From: ZC4RG35 sp041747855
GTDB taxonomy: Bacteria > Actinomycetota > Acidimicrobiia > Spongiisociales > ZC4RG35
Length of the DNA stretch: 64,000 nt
Assembly (NCBI GenBank): GCA_041747855.1
Contig: JBGTEJ010000021.1
Location: forward strand, 15,348-79,347
Reading direction: 5' to 3'
Shown here: positions 26,977 through 35,842 of the stretch, in pieces
Layout of the letters: the number at the start of each line of letters is the position of its first letter
How positions within the stretch are numbered: position 1 is the stretch's first letter
The notes under the pieces: model-generated
Told to the model about the DNA's origin: nothing
The model's input: the letters and a program-made list of their open reading frames with translations, nothing else
The model's database searches: none
Position numbers and translations under genes: made by a program

Positions 26977-27029
26977 CCGTTGCCCATGCTATTCCTGCAG
27001 GTATGCCCTCCTGTGTATCGTTGCGACGC

Positions 27030-27599
27030 ATGCCCAGGTCCGAGCGATCGTCCGACCCTGGCGTCGATCGGCTGATGCGGCAGCTGAGTCGGGGCGACAC
27101 CAAGGCTTTCGCTTCCCTCTATGACGCGGTCGCACCGAGCGTCTTCGGGCTGGCGAGGAGAGTTACACGCGATTCGGCCATCGCCGAGGAAGTGACCCAG
27201 GAGGTGATGCTCGAAGTGTGGCGAACCGCCAAGCGGTTCGATGCCTCTCGGGGTACGGCGAGGACCTACATCATGACCCTGGCTCACCGCCGGTCGGTCG
27301 ACCGAGTCCGAAGCGAAGAGGCCAGTCGTCGGCGAACCGAGGCAGTCGGTCACAAGGACATGGATCGTCCTTATGACTCGGTTTACGAGCACGTCGAGAG
27401 AGACTTCGACCGTTCGAAGGTCAGGAAAGCACTCGGCGGCCTCAGCCAACTCCAACGGGAGGCCATACTCCTGGCATATTGGGAAGGGCTCACACAGACT
27501 GAGATAGCGACCCATCTCTCGATACCGGTTGGCACGGTGAAGACTCGGATTCGGGACGCGATGCTGCGTCTCGGCACGGCGTTGGGAGACACGACATGA
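27030..27599 (+). CDS. sigK: ECF sigma factor, SigK-like
   Basis: 189 residues from ATG 27030; starts at 26973 (TTG) or 27003 (ATG) are also possible because no clear Shine-Dalgarno marks one. Region 2 spans FASLYDAVAPSVFGLARRV to RGTARTYIMTLAHRRSVDRVR, and region 4 includes LSQLQREAILLAYWEGLTQTEIATHLSIPVGTVKTRI. Size and region 2 wording resemble SigK. Its stop overlaps the RskA-like gene start by 4 bp, so it is held by that membrane anti-sigma factor. A neighbouring cupredoxin may belong to its regulon. Confidence 0.85.
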   Translation: MPRSERSSDPGVDRLMRQLSRGDTKAFASLYDAVAPSVFGLARRVTRDSAIAEEVTQEVMLEVWRTAKRFDASRGTARTYIMTLAHRRSVDRVRSEEASRRRTEAVGHKDMDRPYDSVYEHVERDFDRSKVRKALGGLSQLQREAILLAYWEGLTQTEIATHLSIPVGTVKTRIRDAMLRLGTALGDTT

Positions 27600-28285
27600 G
27601 CGAATTGCACGACCTGGCCCCTCTTTACGCTCTGCACGCGCTGGACAAGCTCGAAGAGGCTCGCTTCGAGCGGCACCTCCACGGGTGTGAGCCCTGTCAG
27701 CAGGCGGTCGCCGGCTATCGGGAGTCCACGAGCTCCCTTGCCGAGATCACCCGCAGCGAACCTCCCCCCCACCTGCGGGAGCGAGTGCTGTCGCTGGCGG
27801 CGACAACCCGTCAGGAACCGGCAAGGGGGGAATCGGCAGCCGCAATGTCTTACGGCCCCGCTCGCTGGGCTGCCGCCGCCTTGATATTGGTGGTCGGTCT
27901 GGGATGGTGGATGTCGCAGTCAGACCAGCGTCTCATCGACTCGGTGCTAAGACATCCGGATGCCGTGACCGTGTCGGCACAACCCACGCCAGACGGGCTG
28001 TCTGCCTTCAGCGAAGTCCGTGTTGTCGTCGTCCCGGGTGAGGGGAGGGCCCTGCTGTTGGCCGAGGGTCTTCGCCCACTCGAACCCAATCGTGTCTACG
28101 CAGTATGGGTGATCGACTCCGATGGAGCCCATCCGGCAGGCCTGTTTCGACCGGCTAGAGACGGCACCGCGGAGGTGATCATCGAAGGCGACGTGATTCC
28201 GGGAGTAGTCGTCGCTATGACCGTAGAACCTGAGGGCGGATCCGACATACCGACCGGGAGCGTGCTGCTGACAGCCGAGACCTGA
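27596..28285 (+). CDS. RskA-like membrane anti-sigma factor
   Basis: 229 residues. N-terminal zinc anti-sigma motif H27xxxC31xxC34 (HLHGCEPC) faces the cytoplasm, one transmembrane helix lies at about 89-107 (WAAAALILVVGLGWWM), and the extracytoplasmic part is an RskA C-terminal domain (AEGLRPLEPNRVYAVWVID, typical of anti-sigma-K). It sequesters the co-encoded SigK-like factor until cleaved or oxidised. Translationally coupled (ATGA). Confidence 0.88.
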   Translation: MSELHDLAPLYALHALDKLEEARFERHLHGCEPCQQAVAGYRESTSSLAEITRSEPPPHLRERVLSLAATTRQEPARGESAAAMSYGPARWAAAALILVVGLGWWMSQSDQRLIDSVLRHPDAVTVSAQPTPDGLSAFSEVRVVVVPGEGRALLLAEGLRPLEPNRVYAVWVIDSDGAHPAGLFRPARDGTAEVIIEGDVIPGVVVAMTVEPEGGSDIPTGSVLLTAET

Positions 28286-28406
28286 GTCCGACACGCACAA
28301 TCCTGCTCCACCATTCGTGGGCCCGGTTGTAACCAAAGAGCCGGACCGCTGTTTGACGGCCGGAGGGTCTTGTCGACGAGATCGACAGTCGCCTCGCATG
28401 CCGTGG

Positions 28407-28471
28407 GGCTCAGCGTTTCTGTACTGGTTTCGTGGACGGTCCCGGACGGGCACTGGAAAGTCGTCGTGGCA
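28407..28471 (+). repeat. 65-bp dispersed repeat, copy A
   Basis: Aligns without gaps to 35778-35842 at 55 of 65 positions. Core CAGCGTTTCTGT and GGTTTCGTGGACGGTCCC are identical. Lies 24 bp before the ppc ATG. The segment GTTT-N17-GGGCAC is a weak SigF/SigB-like match. Not a tRNA or known transposon end that I can recognise. Confidence 0.75.
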
Positions 28472-28494
28472 GTGGTATAAACGTCGGAGAGCCA

Positions 28495-31230
28495 ATGAGT
28501 CCTCGCGTGTCCAAGCCCATCATGGACGTCTCAGGTGACGACGAAGCCCTCAGGGCGGACATCAGAAGACTTGGTCACCAGCTGGGAGAGACCCTCGTTC
28601 GTCAGCATGGTGTCGAGCTGTTCGATCTCGTCGAACAGGTGCGCGCTCTCGGGAAGACCCGCCGGATGGAACGTGCGGGGGCGGATGCGGAGTTCGGCGA
28701 CCGGCTCGACTCACTGCCCTCCGGTCAGGTCATCCCGCTCGTGCGCGCGTTCATCACGTACTTCAACCTCGCCAACGTCGCCGAACAGGTGCATCGCATC
28801 GATGGGATGGCACCTGACGAGAGATATCTGGGGCGGACCGTCGACCGACTCGAGACTTCTGACCTCGACCCGGAAGAAATAGCGGAGGTCGTGTCGCGGC
28901 TCGAGATCCGTCCGGTGTTCACCGCCCACCCCACGGAGACGGCGCGTCGGAGCGTGCTGACCAAGCGGGCAGCACTTGCGGGGCTCATCGAGCAACGCCT
29001 ACTCACCAAGGACGATCTCGGTCGTGAGGCGATCGACTCCCGCACGGCCGAACTGATCGATCAGATCTGGCAGACGGACGAGCTTCGTCACCAGAAGCCG
29101 ACGGTAGTCGACGAGGCGCGCTCGACCCTCTATTACCTCATAGGGCTCGCCGAGGAGGTGCTGCCACACGCCCTCACCATGATCGAGAAGCATCTCGCAC
29201 GTCTCGGCGCCCCACACCCGGCGGCGGCCATCCGCTTTGGCACCTGGGTCGGAGGGGATCGGGACGGCAACCCCGATGTCACCCCCGAAACAACGCTCGA
29301 GACCATGGCGCTCCAACACGATCGGGGGCTCGGATACTTGATCCGTGTGATCGAAGGTCTCTCCGACGAGCTTTCCATGTCGGCGGACCTTGCGCCGGTG
29401 AGCATTGAACTGGAGGCATCGTTAGCCCAAGACCGACTCGAACTCCCTGAGGTCTGGGAGCGGGAGAAGAGTCGGACGATGCGTGAGCCTTACCGTCTCA
29501 AGTGTTCGTACATCCACGCCAGGTTGGTCAGCAGAAAGGAGCGGATCCGCGGTGTGGCGGCGGGCTCGCCGGGCGCCGACTACCGGACCCCGGAGGAACT
29601 GGACGCCGACCTCGAGTTGATGGCAGATTCGCTGGCACGGGCCCACGGTCAGCTGATCGCGTTGGGGGCTGTAGGCCGAGTCAGGCGCCTGGTGTCCACC
29701 CTGGGTTTCCACATGGCAACCATGGATGTGAGAGAGGACGCCCGACGTCATCGACTGGCTTTGGCAGAACTCCTTGCGTCCAAGGGTGCAGGGCCCGACG
29801 CCCTCGGGGTGCAAGCCGCCTCTACCCTGTCGGCCGAACTGGCCAGCCCCCGGGCAGCAGACACCGCCTCATCGTTGTCCGAGGAGAGCGAGGCGGTGAT
29901 CGACGTCTTCCGGGCGATCAGGGAGGCGCACTCCAGCTACGGCACGAATGTGATCGAGTCGTTTGTGATCTCCATGACCGAGACAGCGGCAGATGTGATC
30001 GGGGCAGCGGTTCTGGCCAGGGAGGCCGGGCTCGTCGACCTCGGCCAGCAGCGCGCCGACATCGGTTTCGTACCTCTGGTCGAGACGATCGATGACCTCA
30101 AGAACTCAGAAAGCCTCCTCGACGAAGTCCTATCCGATCCCAATTACAGGGACCTCGTGGCCATCAGGGGCGACGTCCAGGAAGTGATGCTGGGCTACTC
30201 GGACTCGAACAAAGGCGGTGGGATCACCACCTCTCAGTGGGAGATCTTCAAAGCCCAGCGTTCAATGGCAAAGGTGGCCGAGCGCCACGGCGTTCGGCTT
30301 CGTCTGTTCCACGGGCGTGGGGGGACGGTGGGCCGCGGCGGCGGACCCACCCATGCCGCCATACTCGCCCAGCCGTTCGGGAGCGTCGATGGTGCGATCA
30401 AAGTGACCGAGCAGGGTGAGGTGATCTCAGAGAAGTATGGCCACCCGGGGATCGCTGCCCGTAACCTCGAGTTGTTCCTCGCCGCCGCACTCGAGGCGTC
30501 CCTGCTCCAGAGAAGCACCGACAGGCCTCGGGACACTCGGGAACGCTGGACCGAGGCGATGGAGGCTATTTCCACTGCGGCTCACGCAAGGTACCGGGAA
30601 CTCGTCGACAATCCCTCGCTCACTCCTTACTTCCTTACCTCGACACCGGTGGACGAGTTGGGGAGCATGAACATCGGCAGCCGGCCATCACGAAGGCCCG
30701 ATGGCGCCGGCGGCGGCATAGATGACCTCAGGGCGATCCCCTGGGTCTTCGGGTGGACCCAGACGCGACAGATCGTGCCGGGTTGGTTCGGAGTCGGCTC
30801 CGGCCTTCACGATGCGCGGCGAGGCGGGCATGAAGACACGATTCGGGAGATGGCCGCCGAGTGGGGGTTCTTCTCGACCTTTCTCTCCAACGTCGAGATG
30901 ACTCTCTACAAGACCGATCTCGATATCACCGCTCTCTATGTGGACCGACTGGTGGAGCCCGCGCATGCCCCGATCTTCGACATGATCACGGCCGAACACG
31001 CACTCACGGTGGACGAAGTCCTGCGAGCCCTAGGCCGGAAGAGGTTGTTGGAGGGCTCGAGACTGCTCCGACGCACCCTCGACGTTCGAAACGTCTATCT
31101 CGACCCCATAAATCACCTGCAGGTCACACTGCTCGGTCGGAGGAGATCCGGCGAGTCGAGCCCTCACCTGGACCGCGCCATTCTCCTCACTATCAACGGC
31201 ATCGCAGCCGGGATGCGCAACACCGGCTAG
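28495..31230 (+). CDS. ppc: Phosphoenolpyruvate carboxylase
   Basis: 911 residues, full length. ATG 28495 follows CGGAGAGCC. Catalytic VFTAHPTETARRS (His145), GYSDSNKGGG, FHGRGGTVGRGGGPTH (second His) and the arginine-rich SRPSRR with LRAIPWVFGWTQTR are all intact, and it ends in the expected RNTG. Converts PEP and bicarbonate to oxaloacetate, replenishing the TCA cycle and feeding the aspartate family whose lysC and asd genes lie 9 kb downstream. Stands alone, with repeat copy A as its leader. Confidence 0.96.
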   Translation: MSPRVSKPIMDVSGDDEALRADIRRLGHQLGETLVRQHGVELFDLVEQVRALGKTRRMERAGADAEFGDRLDSLPSGQVIPLVRAFITYFNLANVAEQVHRIDGMAPDERYLGRTVDRLETSDLDPEEIAEVVSRLEIRPVFTAHPTETARRSVLTKRAALAGLIEQRLLTKDDLGREAIDSRTAELIDQIWQTDELRHQKPTVVDEARSTLYYLIGLAEEVLPHALTMIEKHLARLGAPHPAAAIRFGTWVGGDRDGNPDVTPETTLETMALQHDRGLGYLIRVIEGLSDELSMSADLAPVSIELEASLAQDRLELPEVWEREKSRTMREPYRLKCSYIHARLVSRKERIRGVAAGSPGADYRTPEELDADLELMADSLARAHGQLIALGAVGRVRRLVSTLGFHMATMDVREDARRHRLALAELLASKGAGPDALGVQAASTLSAELASPRAADTASSLSEESEAVIDVFRAIREAHSSYGTNVIESFVISMTETAADVIGAAVLAREAGLVDLGQQRADIGFVPLVETIDDLKNSESLLDEVLSDPNYRDLVAIRGDVQEVMLGYSDSNKGGGITTSQWEIFKAQRSMAKVAERHGVRLRLFHGRGGTVGRGGGPTHAAILAQPFGSVDGAIKVTEQGEVISEKYGHPGIAARNLELFLAAALEASLLQRSTDRPRDTRERWTEAMEAISTAAHARYRELVDNPSLTPYFLTSTPVDELGSMNIGSRPSRRPDGAGGGIDDLRAIPWVFGWTQTRQIVPGWFGVGSGLHDARRGGHEDTIREMAAEWGFFSTFLSNVEMTLYKTDLDITALYVDRLVEPAHAPIFDMITAEHALTVDEVLRALGRKRLLEGSRLLRRTLDVRNVYLDPINHLQVTLLGRRRSGESSPHLDRAILLTINGIAAGMRNTG

Positions 31231-31340
31231 AGGGCTTCCCAAATACAGCCTCAGATACGACCACTGACCGGTAGACGAGCGGGAGAAGTACGCTCACCTC
31301 GGAAACAGGAATTTCAGCAGACGGTTCTGGCAAGGCGACA

Positions 31341-31835
31341 ATGGAACTGACAAGAAGAGAAATGCTGAGATTGGGAGGGCTCGCGTCCGTCGCCATCCTC
31401 CTCGGGGCTTGCCGACCCGGATCAATCCAAGCCGCCGAAGCGGGGGACTTCGAGGTCTCCCTATCGACAGAGGAATGGCGGGAGCGGCTCACCCCCGAGC
31501 AGTTCAGGGTTCTGCGCGAAGAAGCCACGGAGCGCCCCTATTCCAGTCCACTGGACAACGAGCATCGGGCGGGCATCTTCCGCTGCGCTGGCTGCGACCT
31601 GGCCTTGTTCTCGTCGACCACCAAATATGACAGCCGGACCGGTTGGCCCAGCTTCTGGGAGCCCCTCCCCGACGCGGTGGGTACCAGACCAGACAACAGT
31701 CTCGGCATCTCCCGGGTCGAAGTGCATTGTCGGCGTTGCGGCGGGCACCTCGGACACGTGTTCGAAGACGGGCCGGCGCCTACCGGCCAGAGATGGTGCA
31801 TCAACGGAGTGTCATTGCGGTTCGAGCCCGCCTGA
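31341..31835 (+). CDS. msrB: Exported peptide-methionine (R)-S-oxide reductase, lipoprotein
   Basis: 164 residues. The N-terminus has both a twin-arginine-like LTRREMLRLGG and a lipobox ILLGAC (Cys24). Mature MsrB domain with zinc cysteines CAGC and CRRC, TGWPSFWEP, HCRRCGGHLGHVFEDGP and catalytic Cys in RWCINGVSLRF. The final motif has Gly where most MsrB have Ser (INS). Reduces methionine-R-sulfoxide in envelope proteins. First gene of a three-gene operon with dipZ and msrA. Confidence 0.93.
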   Translation: MELTRREMLRLGGLASVAILLGACRPGSIQAAEAGDFEVSLSTEEWRERLTPEQFRVLREEATERPYSSPLDNEHRAGIFRCAGCDLALFSSTTKYDSRTGWPSFWEPLPDAVGTRPDNSLGISRVEVHCRRCGGHLGHVFEDGPAPTGQRWCINGVSLRFEPA

Positions 31836-31847
31836 CGGGAACTGCGG

Positions 31848-33584
31848 ATGACTCTCTACCTGATCGCATTCCTCGGTGGCGTACTCACCATCGTCAGTCC
31901 CTGCATCCTCCCGGTTCTTCCTTTCGTGTTCACCAGGACCGGCCAGCCATTTCTTCGCAGCGGGCTCCCCATGTTGGTGGGGATGGCGGTGACCTTCGCC
32001 GCGGTTGCATCGTTGGCGGCGGTCGGTGGTGCCTGGGCGGTCCAGGCCAACCAGTTCGGCCGCTGGATGGCGATCGTGATCATGATCATCCTTGGTCTGG
32101 CGCTGATCCTCCCCGGATTCGCGGCCCGGTTGACAGCCCCGGTGGTACGTCTGGGTGAGAGACTGAGTTCCAGAGCCCGAGCCGATGGTTCGCCCGGTTC
32201 TTCGGTCCTCCTCGGGATCGCGACCGGACTGCTGTGGGCCCCCTGTGCTGGTCCGATCCTCGGACTCATTCTCGGCGGTGCCGCTCTCGAAGGCGCCAAC
32301 GCAAGGACCACCCTCCTGCTCCTCTGTTTCGCCCTGGGGGCATCAGTCTCCCTGGCCCTGGTCCTGTTGGGCGGTGGTCGGATCTACGAGGTTCTCAAAC
32401 GGTCATTGCGAGGCGAGAGGTGGATTCGGGCGGGGATGGGTGTGGCGGTGATCCTCGCCGCCGGGGCGATCGCACTGGGGCTCGACACCGGGTTTCTGAC
32501 CAACCTCTCGCTCGCCAGCACCACCCAGCTCGAGGAGGGCCTTTTCAAATCACTTCTGCCCGAGGGCACCGAGGGTGGGGGGATGATGGCCGGACCGGGG
32601 ATGGAAGGGAGTGGGAGTGGCTCGGACCCGGTGACCCAAGGACCGATGCCCCCGCTCGACGGCGCCACACATTGGCTCAACTCCGATCCCCTCGCCTCAG
32701 GGGATCTCAGGGGCAAAGTGGTGCTGATCGACTTTTGGACCTACTCGTGCATCAACTGTCTGCGCACCCTCCCCTACGTCAAGGCGTGGGAAGAGAAGTA
32801 CCGCGACCAGGGCCTGGTCGTGATCGGTGTGCACACGCCAGAGTTCGCCTTCGAGAAGGACCTGGGCAACGTGCAACGACAGATTGACCGGCTCGGTATC
32901 AGCTATCCAGTCGCGATCGACAACGACTACGGCGTCTGGAGAGCCTTCTCCAACAGATTCTGGCCGGCCCACTACTTCATTGACGCTGAAGGAAACATTC
33001 GTCACTGGCGTTTCGGTGAAGGTGGCTACGAGGAGTCGGAGCGGGTCATCCAGGAGCTCCTCGCCGAAGCCGGGAATCCGACACCTGGAGACGGTCTGGT
33101 CGAAGTGGATCGCGATGGCGTCGCCAAGCCACCCGATCTGCTGCAGGTCTTCTCTCCCGAGACCTATATCGGTTACGAACGCGCCGAGAACTTCCTCGGC
33201 ACCATGGGACGAGATCTCTCCCAGGAGTACTCCGTGCCCGAAACGCTCTCCCTCAACCAATGGGGGTTGGAAGGCCAATGGACTGTTGGGCCCGAGGCGG
33301 CCACCCTCGACGCCGCCAGTGGAGGCATCGTCTTTCGGTTCTATGCCCGTGACCTCAACCTGGTCCTCGGATCGGATCAGGGCCCGGTCGACTTCCGGGT
33401 GACTGTCGACGGTCAGCCTCCCGGCGAAGACCATGGGCTCGATGTCGACGCCGAAGGTTTCGGGACAGTCTCGGAGCACGGCCTCTACCAGTTGGTCCGT
33501 GAGGCCGGGGCGGTCACAGACCGTCTCTTCGAAATACAGTTCTTCGGGAGAGGAGTGAGCGCCTATGCATTCACCTTTGGCTGA
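31848..33584 (+). CDS. DipZ-like CcdA-thioredoxin transmembrane reductant conduit
   Basis: 578 residues. CcdA/DsbD-beta membrane domain (1-220) with paired cysteines C19 (SPCILPVLPF) and C133 (WAPCAGP); a linker rich in Gly and Met (about 240-262); an extracytoplasmic thioredoxin/TlpA domain with C301-INC-304; and a C-terminal beta-rich domain (about 440-578) as in mycobacterial DipZ. It moves electrons from cytoplasmic thioredoxin across the membrane. Lying between exported MsrB and MsrA and overlapping msrA by 20 bp, it is the likely electron donor for both. Confidence 0.93.
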   Translation: MTLYLIAFLGGVLTIVSPCILPVLPFVFTRTGQPFLRSGLPMLVGMAVTFAAVASLAAVGGAWAVQANQFGRWMAIVIMIILGLALILPGFAARLTAPVVRLGERLSSRARADGSPGSSVLLGIATGLLWAPCAGPILGLILGGAALEGANARTTLLLLCFALGASVSLALVLLGGGRIYEVLKRSLRGERWIRAGMGVAVILAAGAIALGLDTGFLTNLSLASTTQLEEGLFKSLLPEGTEGGGMMAGPGMEGSGSGSDPVTQGPMPPLDGATHWLNSDPLASGDLRGKVVLIDFWTYSCINCLRTLPYVKAWEEKYRDQGLVVIGVHTPEFAFEKDLGNVQRQIDRLGISYPVAIDNDYGVWRAFSNRFWPAHYFIDAEGNIRHWRFGEGGYEESERVIQELLAEAGNPTPGDGLVEVDRDGVAKPPDLLQVFSPETYIGYERAENFLGTMGRDLSQEYSVPETLSLNQWGLEGQWTVGPEAATLDAASGGIVFRFYARDLNLVLGSDQGPVDFRVTVDGQPPGEDHGLDVDAEGFGTVSEHGLYQLVREAGAVTDRLFEIQFFGRGVSAYAFTFG

Positions 33585-34302
33585 GCGATCTCGACGGGGT
33601 CTCGCCGCACTGATCCTCCTCAGTGTCACCGCATGTGCGGGCCAAGTAGCAAACCCGGAGGAGGGCACACCACAACTGGAACAGGCAGTGGTGATTCCTG
33701 CACCGGAGTTCGACGAGACGCCTACCGGCTCGGCCCCTGCCATAGCCATATTCGCCGCCGGATGTTTCTGGGGAGTCCAGGGCGTCTTCCAGCATGTGGA
33801 GGGAGTCCTCCAAGCGGTGTCGGGATACGCCGGCGGAGATGCGTCAACGGCCAACTATGAGACTGTGTTGAGGGGCCAGAGCGGCCACGCCGAGGCGGTT
33901 CGGGTCGCCTACGACCCCTCCCGAATCACATACGGTCAACTTCTCCAGATCCTCTTCTCGGTGGTCCACGATCCGACTCAGCTTGATCGTCAGGGCCCCG
34001 ACATCGGACCGATGTACCGGTCGACGATCTTCCCCCAGACCGCGGAGCAAAGAGAGATCGCCGAGCGATACATCGCCCAACTGGAGACCGCGGGCGTGTA
34101 CCGCAAACCGATCGTCACCACCCTCGAAGACGACCGGCCGTTCTATTCGGCGGAGGAGTACCACCAGGACTTCATGGTTCGCAATCCCGGGCACCGATAC
34201 ATCGTGATCCACGATGCACCCAAAGTGAGAGATCTCGAGATGCTGTTCGCCGACGTCTATCGCGAGGAGCCGGTCCTGGTCTTGGCCAGCAGTCAGGGCT
34301 AG
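33565..34302 (+). CDS. msrA: Exported peptide-methionine (S)-S-oxide reductase, lipoprotein
   Basis: 245 residues. Lipoprotein signal with Cys24 (SVTAC), linker to about 58, then the MsrA domain with catalytic Cys67 in GCFWGVQGVF, GYAGG, GHAEAVRVAYDP and YHQDFM. Reduces methionine-S-sulfoxide on the outer face. It starts inside dipZ by 20 bp and completes the operon msrB-dipZ-msrA, functionally like the fused Trx-MsrA-MsrB PilB of Neisseria. Confidence 0.94.
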   Translation: MHSPLAERSRRGLAALILLSVTACAGQVANPEEGTPQLEQAVVIPAPEFDETPTGSAPAIAIFAAGCFWGVQGVFQHVEGVLQAVSGYAGGDASTANYETVLRGQSGHAEAVRVAYDPSRITYGQLLQILFSVVHDPTQLDRQGPDIGPMYRSTIFPQTAEQREIAERYIAQLETAGVYRKPIVTTLEDDRPFYSAEEYHQDFMVRNPGHRYIVIHDAPKVRDLEMLFADVYREEPVLVLASSQG

Positions 34303-34505
34303 CCAGATGTGGGCGCGTGTCACCCGTCGGGCAGATTGGCAATGTCGACACCGATGATCAGCTGCCACCTGTATTGCGGGTTTAGGCCATCCGTGACCCG
34401 GTGGTCTGTCGGCTGACTGCGACCTTGTCTCTCACCAGTCATGACGGGCCTTCCGTTCCGTAAACCTGTGGCGTATCGTCCAAGCGGTCCCAAAACAGGG
34501 GTGAC

Positions 34506-35144
34506 GTGGAAAGGACATTGGCTCAGCTGTTGGCGGCTGTCATGGCGGCAACCAATGCGGCCGCGTGGGTGTTGTGGTCGCGATGGGAGCGTCCCGGCTC
34601 CGGGGTTGAGTTACGGGCCCAGCTCCAGGCGTCTCCCCTAATCGGCCGTGGAAGCGACCTGGTACAGGTGGCTCCGCTGGTCTATCCGGTCCTGGTAGTG
34701 GCCATACCCGGCTGGGCTTACGAGGGGTCGTTGAACTGGTCAACCGGCAGCGATCTGGTTTTACAGGCGGCGGGTCTCGGCCTCTGGGCTACTGGCATTG
34801 CTGTGGGGCTATGGGCCGGAACAGCGATAGGCCGGTATGGAGCGATCAGCGGTGTGACGGTGGACCACCAGCTAGTGAGCAATGGCCCCTACCAGTACAT
34901 TCGCCACCCCGTCTACACCGCGACGATCGCAATCGCACTGGGAACTGCTGGCGTCTTCCGGAGCTACCTGCTTCTGGGATTGGCAGTGTTGTCCATCGGC
35001 ACCCACTCTTGGTGGGCGGCCGCCGAGGAGAAGCTGCTGAGCTCCCCCGATGGCCTAGGCGACGTCTATCGGACCTACGCCTCCCGCACCGGCCGGTTCC
35101 TACCCAGGATTAGGCAGGATCGACGACGAACCGGATCCTTGTAG
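34506..35144 (+). CDS. Isoprenylcysteine carboxyl methyltransferase-like membrane methyltransferase
   Basis: 212 residues, GTG start. Four to five hydrophobic segments; the C-terminal region has the ICMT/PEMT signature SNGPYQYIRHPVYTA followed by helices and AAAEEKLL..YRTYASRTGRFLP. Known members methylate prenylcysteine, phospholipids or other membrane acceptors using SAM. Bacterial substrates are mostly unknown. No tight operon. Confidence 0.85.
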   Translation: MERTLAQLLAAVMAATNAAAWVLWSRWERPGSGVELRAQLQASPLIGRGSDLVQVAPLVYPVLVVAIPGWAYEGSLNWSTGSDLVLQAAGLGLWATGIAVGLWAGTAIGRYGAISGVTVDHQLVSNGPYQYIRHPVYTATIAIALGTAGVFRSYLLLGLAVLSIGTHSWWAAAEEKLLSSPDGLGDVYRTYASRTGRFLPRIRQDRRRTGSL

Positions 35145-35370
35145 CGATCGCCCCCGGCGGCATCTTCGCTGGGACGATCGATCCTGATCCCGGCTTGCGC
35201 CGACATTCGCCTCGAGTGTCAGCTGCGAGATCGGCACCTCTTCTGCCTTGCAATTCCTGTGGAAGGCGCCCGGGCTCGCAACGTGGCGTACCTCGAGAAT
35301 GATCAAGGCTTCGGCGTCGAACACTCCACTTCGGTCACCCGAGTGCATAGGGGTTGTCTCGCGGTTCGAG

Positions 35371-35697
35371 CTACGGAAGAACCTGCTCGAACTTCTGGAC
35401 CTCCACATTCCCGTCGATCCACTCGGGAAGCAATGGCCGGATCTCGAGCATGTGAGGTGTCTTGCCGTGATCATCGAGAGCAGCCGCGTCGCGGTAGCGC
35501 TCGATCCAGACGTAGGTGTGCGGCTCGGCCGAATGTTTGGTCAGCGCGTAGAGCTCGGTGCCCTTCTCGGTGGCATGCACCTTGGGGATGAAAAGCTTCA
35601 TCGCGTCGAGGAACTCTTGTTCCTTCTCGGGCTTGACGGGCATTTTCACCACGAGCGTGATGGACGAAGGATCGCCGTGATTGTTCGAAACGGTCAT
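35371..35697 (-). CDS. Antibiotic biosynthesis monooxygenase-like (YgiN) protein
   Basis: 108 residues from ATG 35697. Dimeric ferredoxin-like fold predicted from ITLVVKMPVKPEKEQEFLDAM, ELYALTKHSAEPHTYVWIERY and DDHGKTPHMLE, all typical of the ABM/YgiN family. Family members are small cofactor-free monooxygenases or quinol oxidases, though many have no known activity. Isolated gene. Confidence 0.8.
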   Translation of the reverse strand: MTVSNNHGDPSSITLVVKMPVKPEKEQEFLDAMKLFIPKVHATEKGTELYALTKHSAEPHTYVWIERYRDAAALDDHGKTPHMLEIRPLLPEWIDGNVEVQKFEQVLP

Positions 35698-35777
35698 CGG
35701 CTCAGTCTCGCACGTGGGCACGGATGAGGCTACCGGCATCAACCACATGCGGTCGACGCACCAGTATCGGGCTCCAT

Positions 35778-35842
35778 GGCTCAGCGTTTCTGTCCCGGTT
35801 TCGTGGACGGTCCCAGACGGGTACTAAGAGATCGTCATGGCA
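35778..35842 (+). repeat. 65-bp dispersed repeat, copy B
   Basis: Matches copy A (28407-28471) at 55 of 65 positions with no gaps, and runs into the ATG of the PAP2-kinase gene (35837). Contains GTTT at 35798-35801, 17-bp spacer, GGGTAC at 35819-35824, a fair SigF/SigB-type promoter match that in copy A is GGGCAC. Confidence 0.75.

Noticed and set aside
28407..28471. Dispersed repeat as a tRNA, riboswitch or IS end
   Set aside because: No cloverleaf, no long conserved stem, no transposase or target duplication nearby.
32697..33854. 385-codon minus-strand open frame over dipZ and msrA
   Set aside because: Opposite strand has clear CcdA, thioredoxin and MsrA motifs; this frame has none and spans the junction of two genes.
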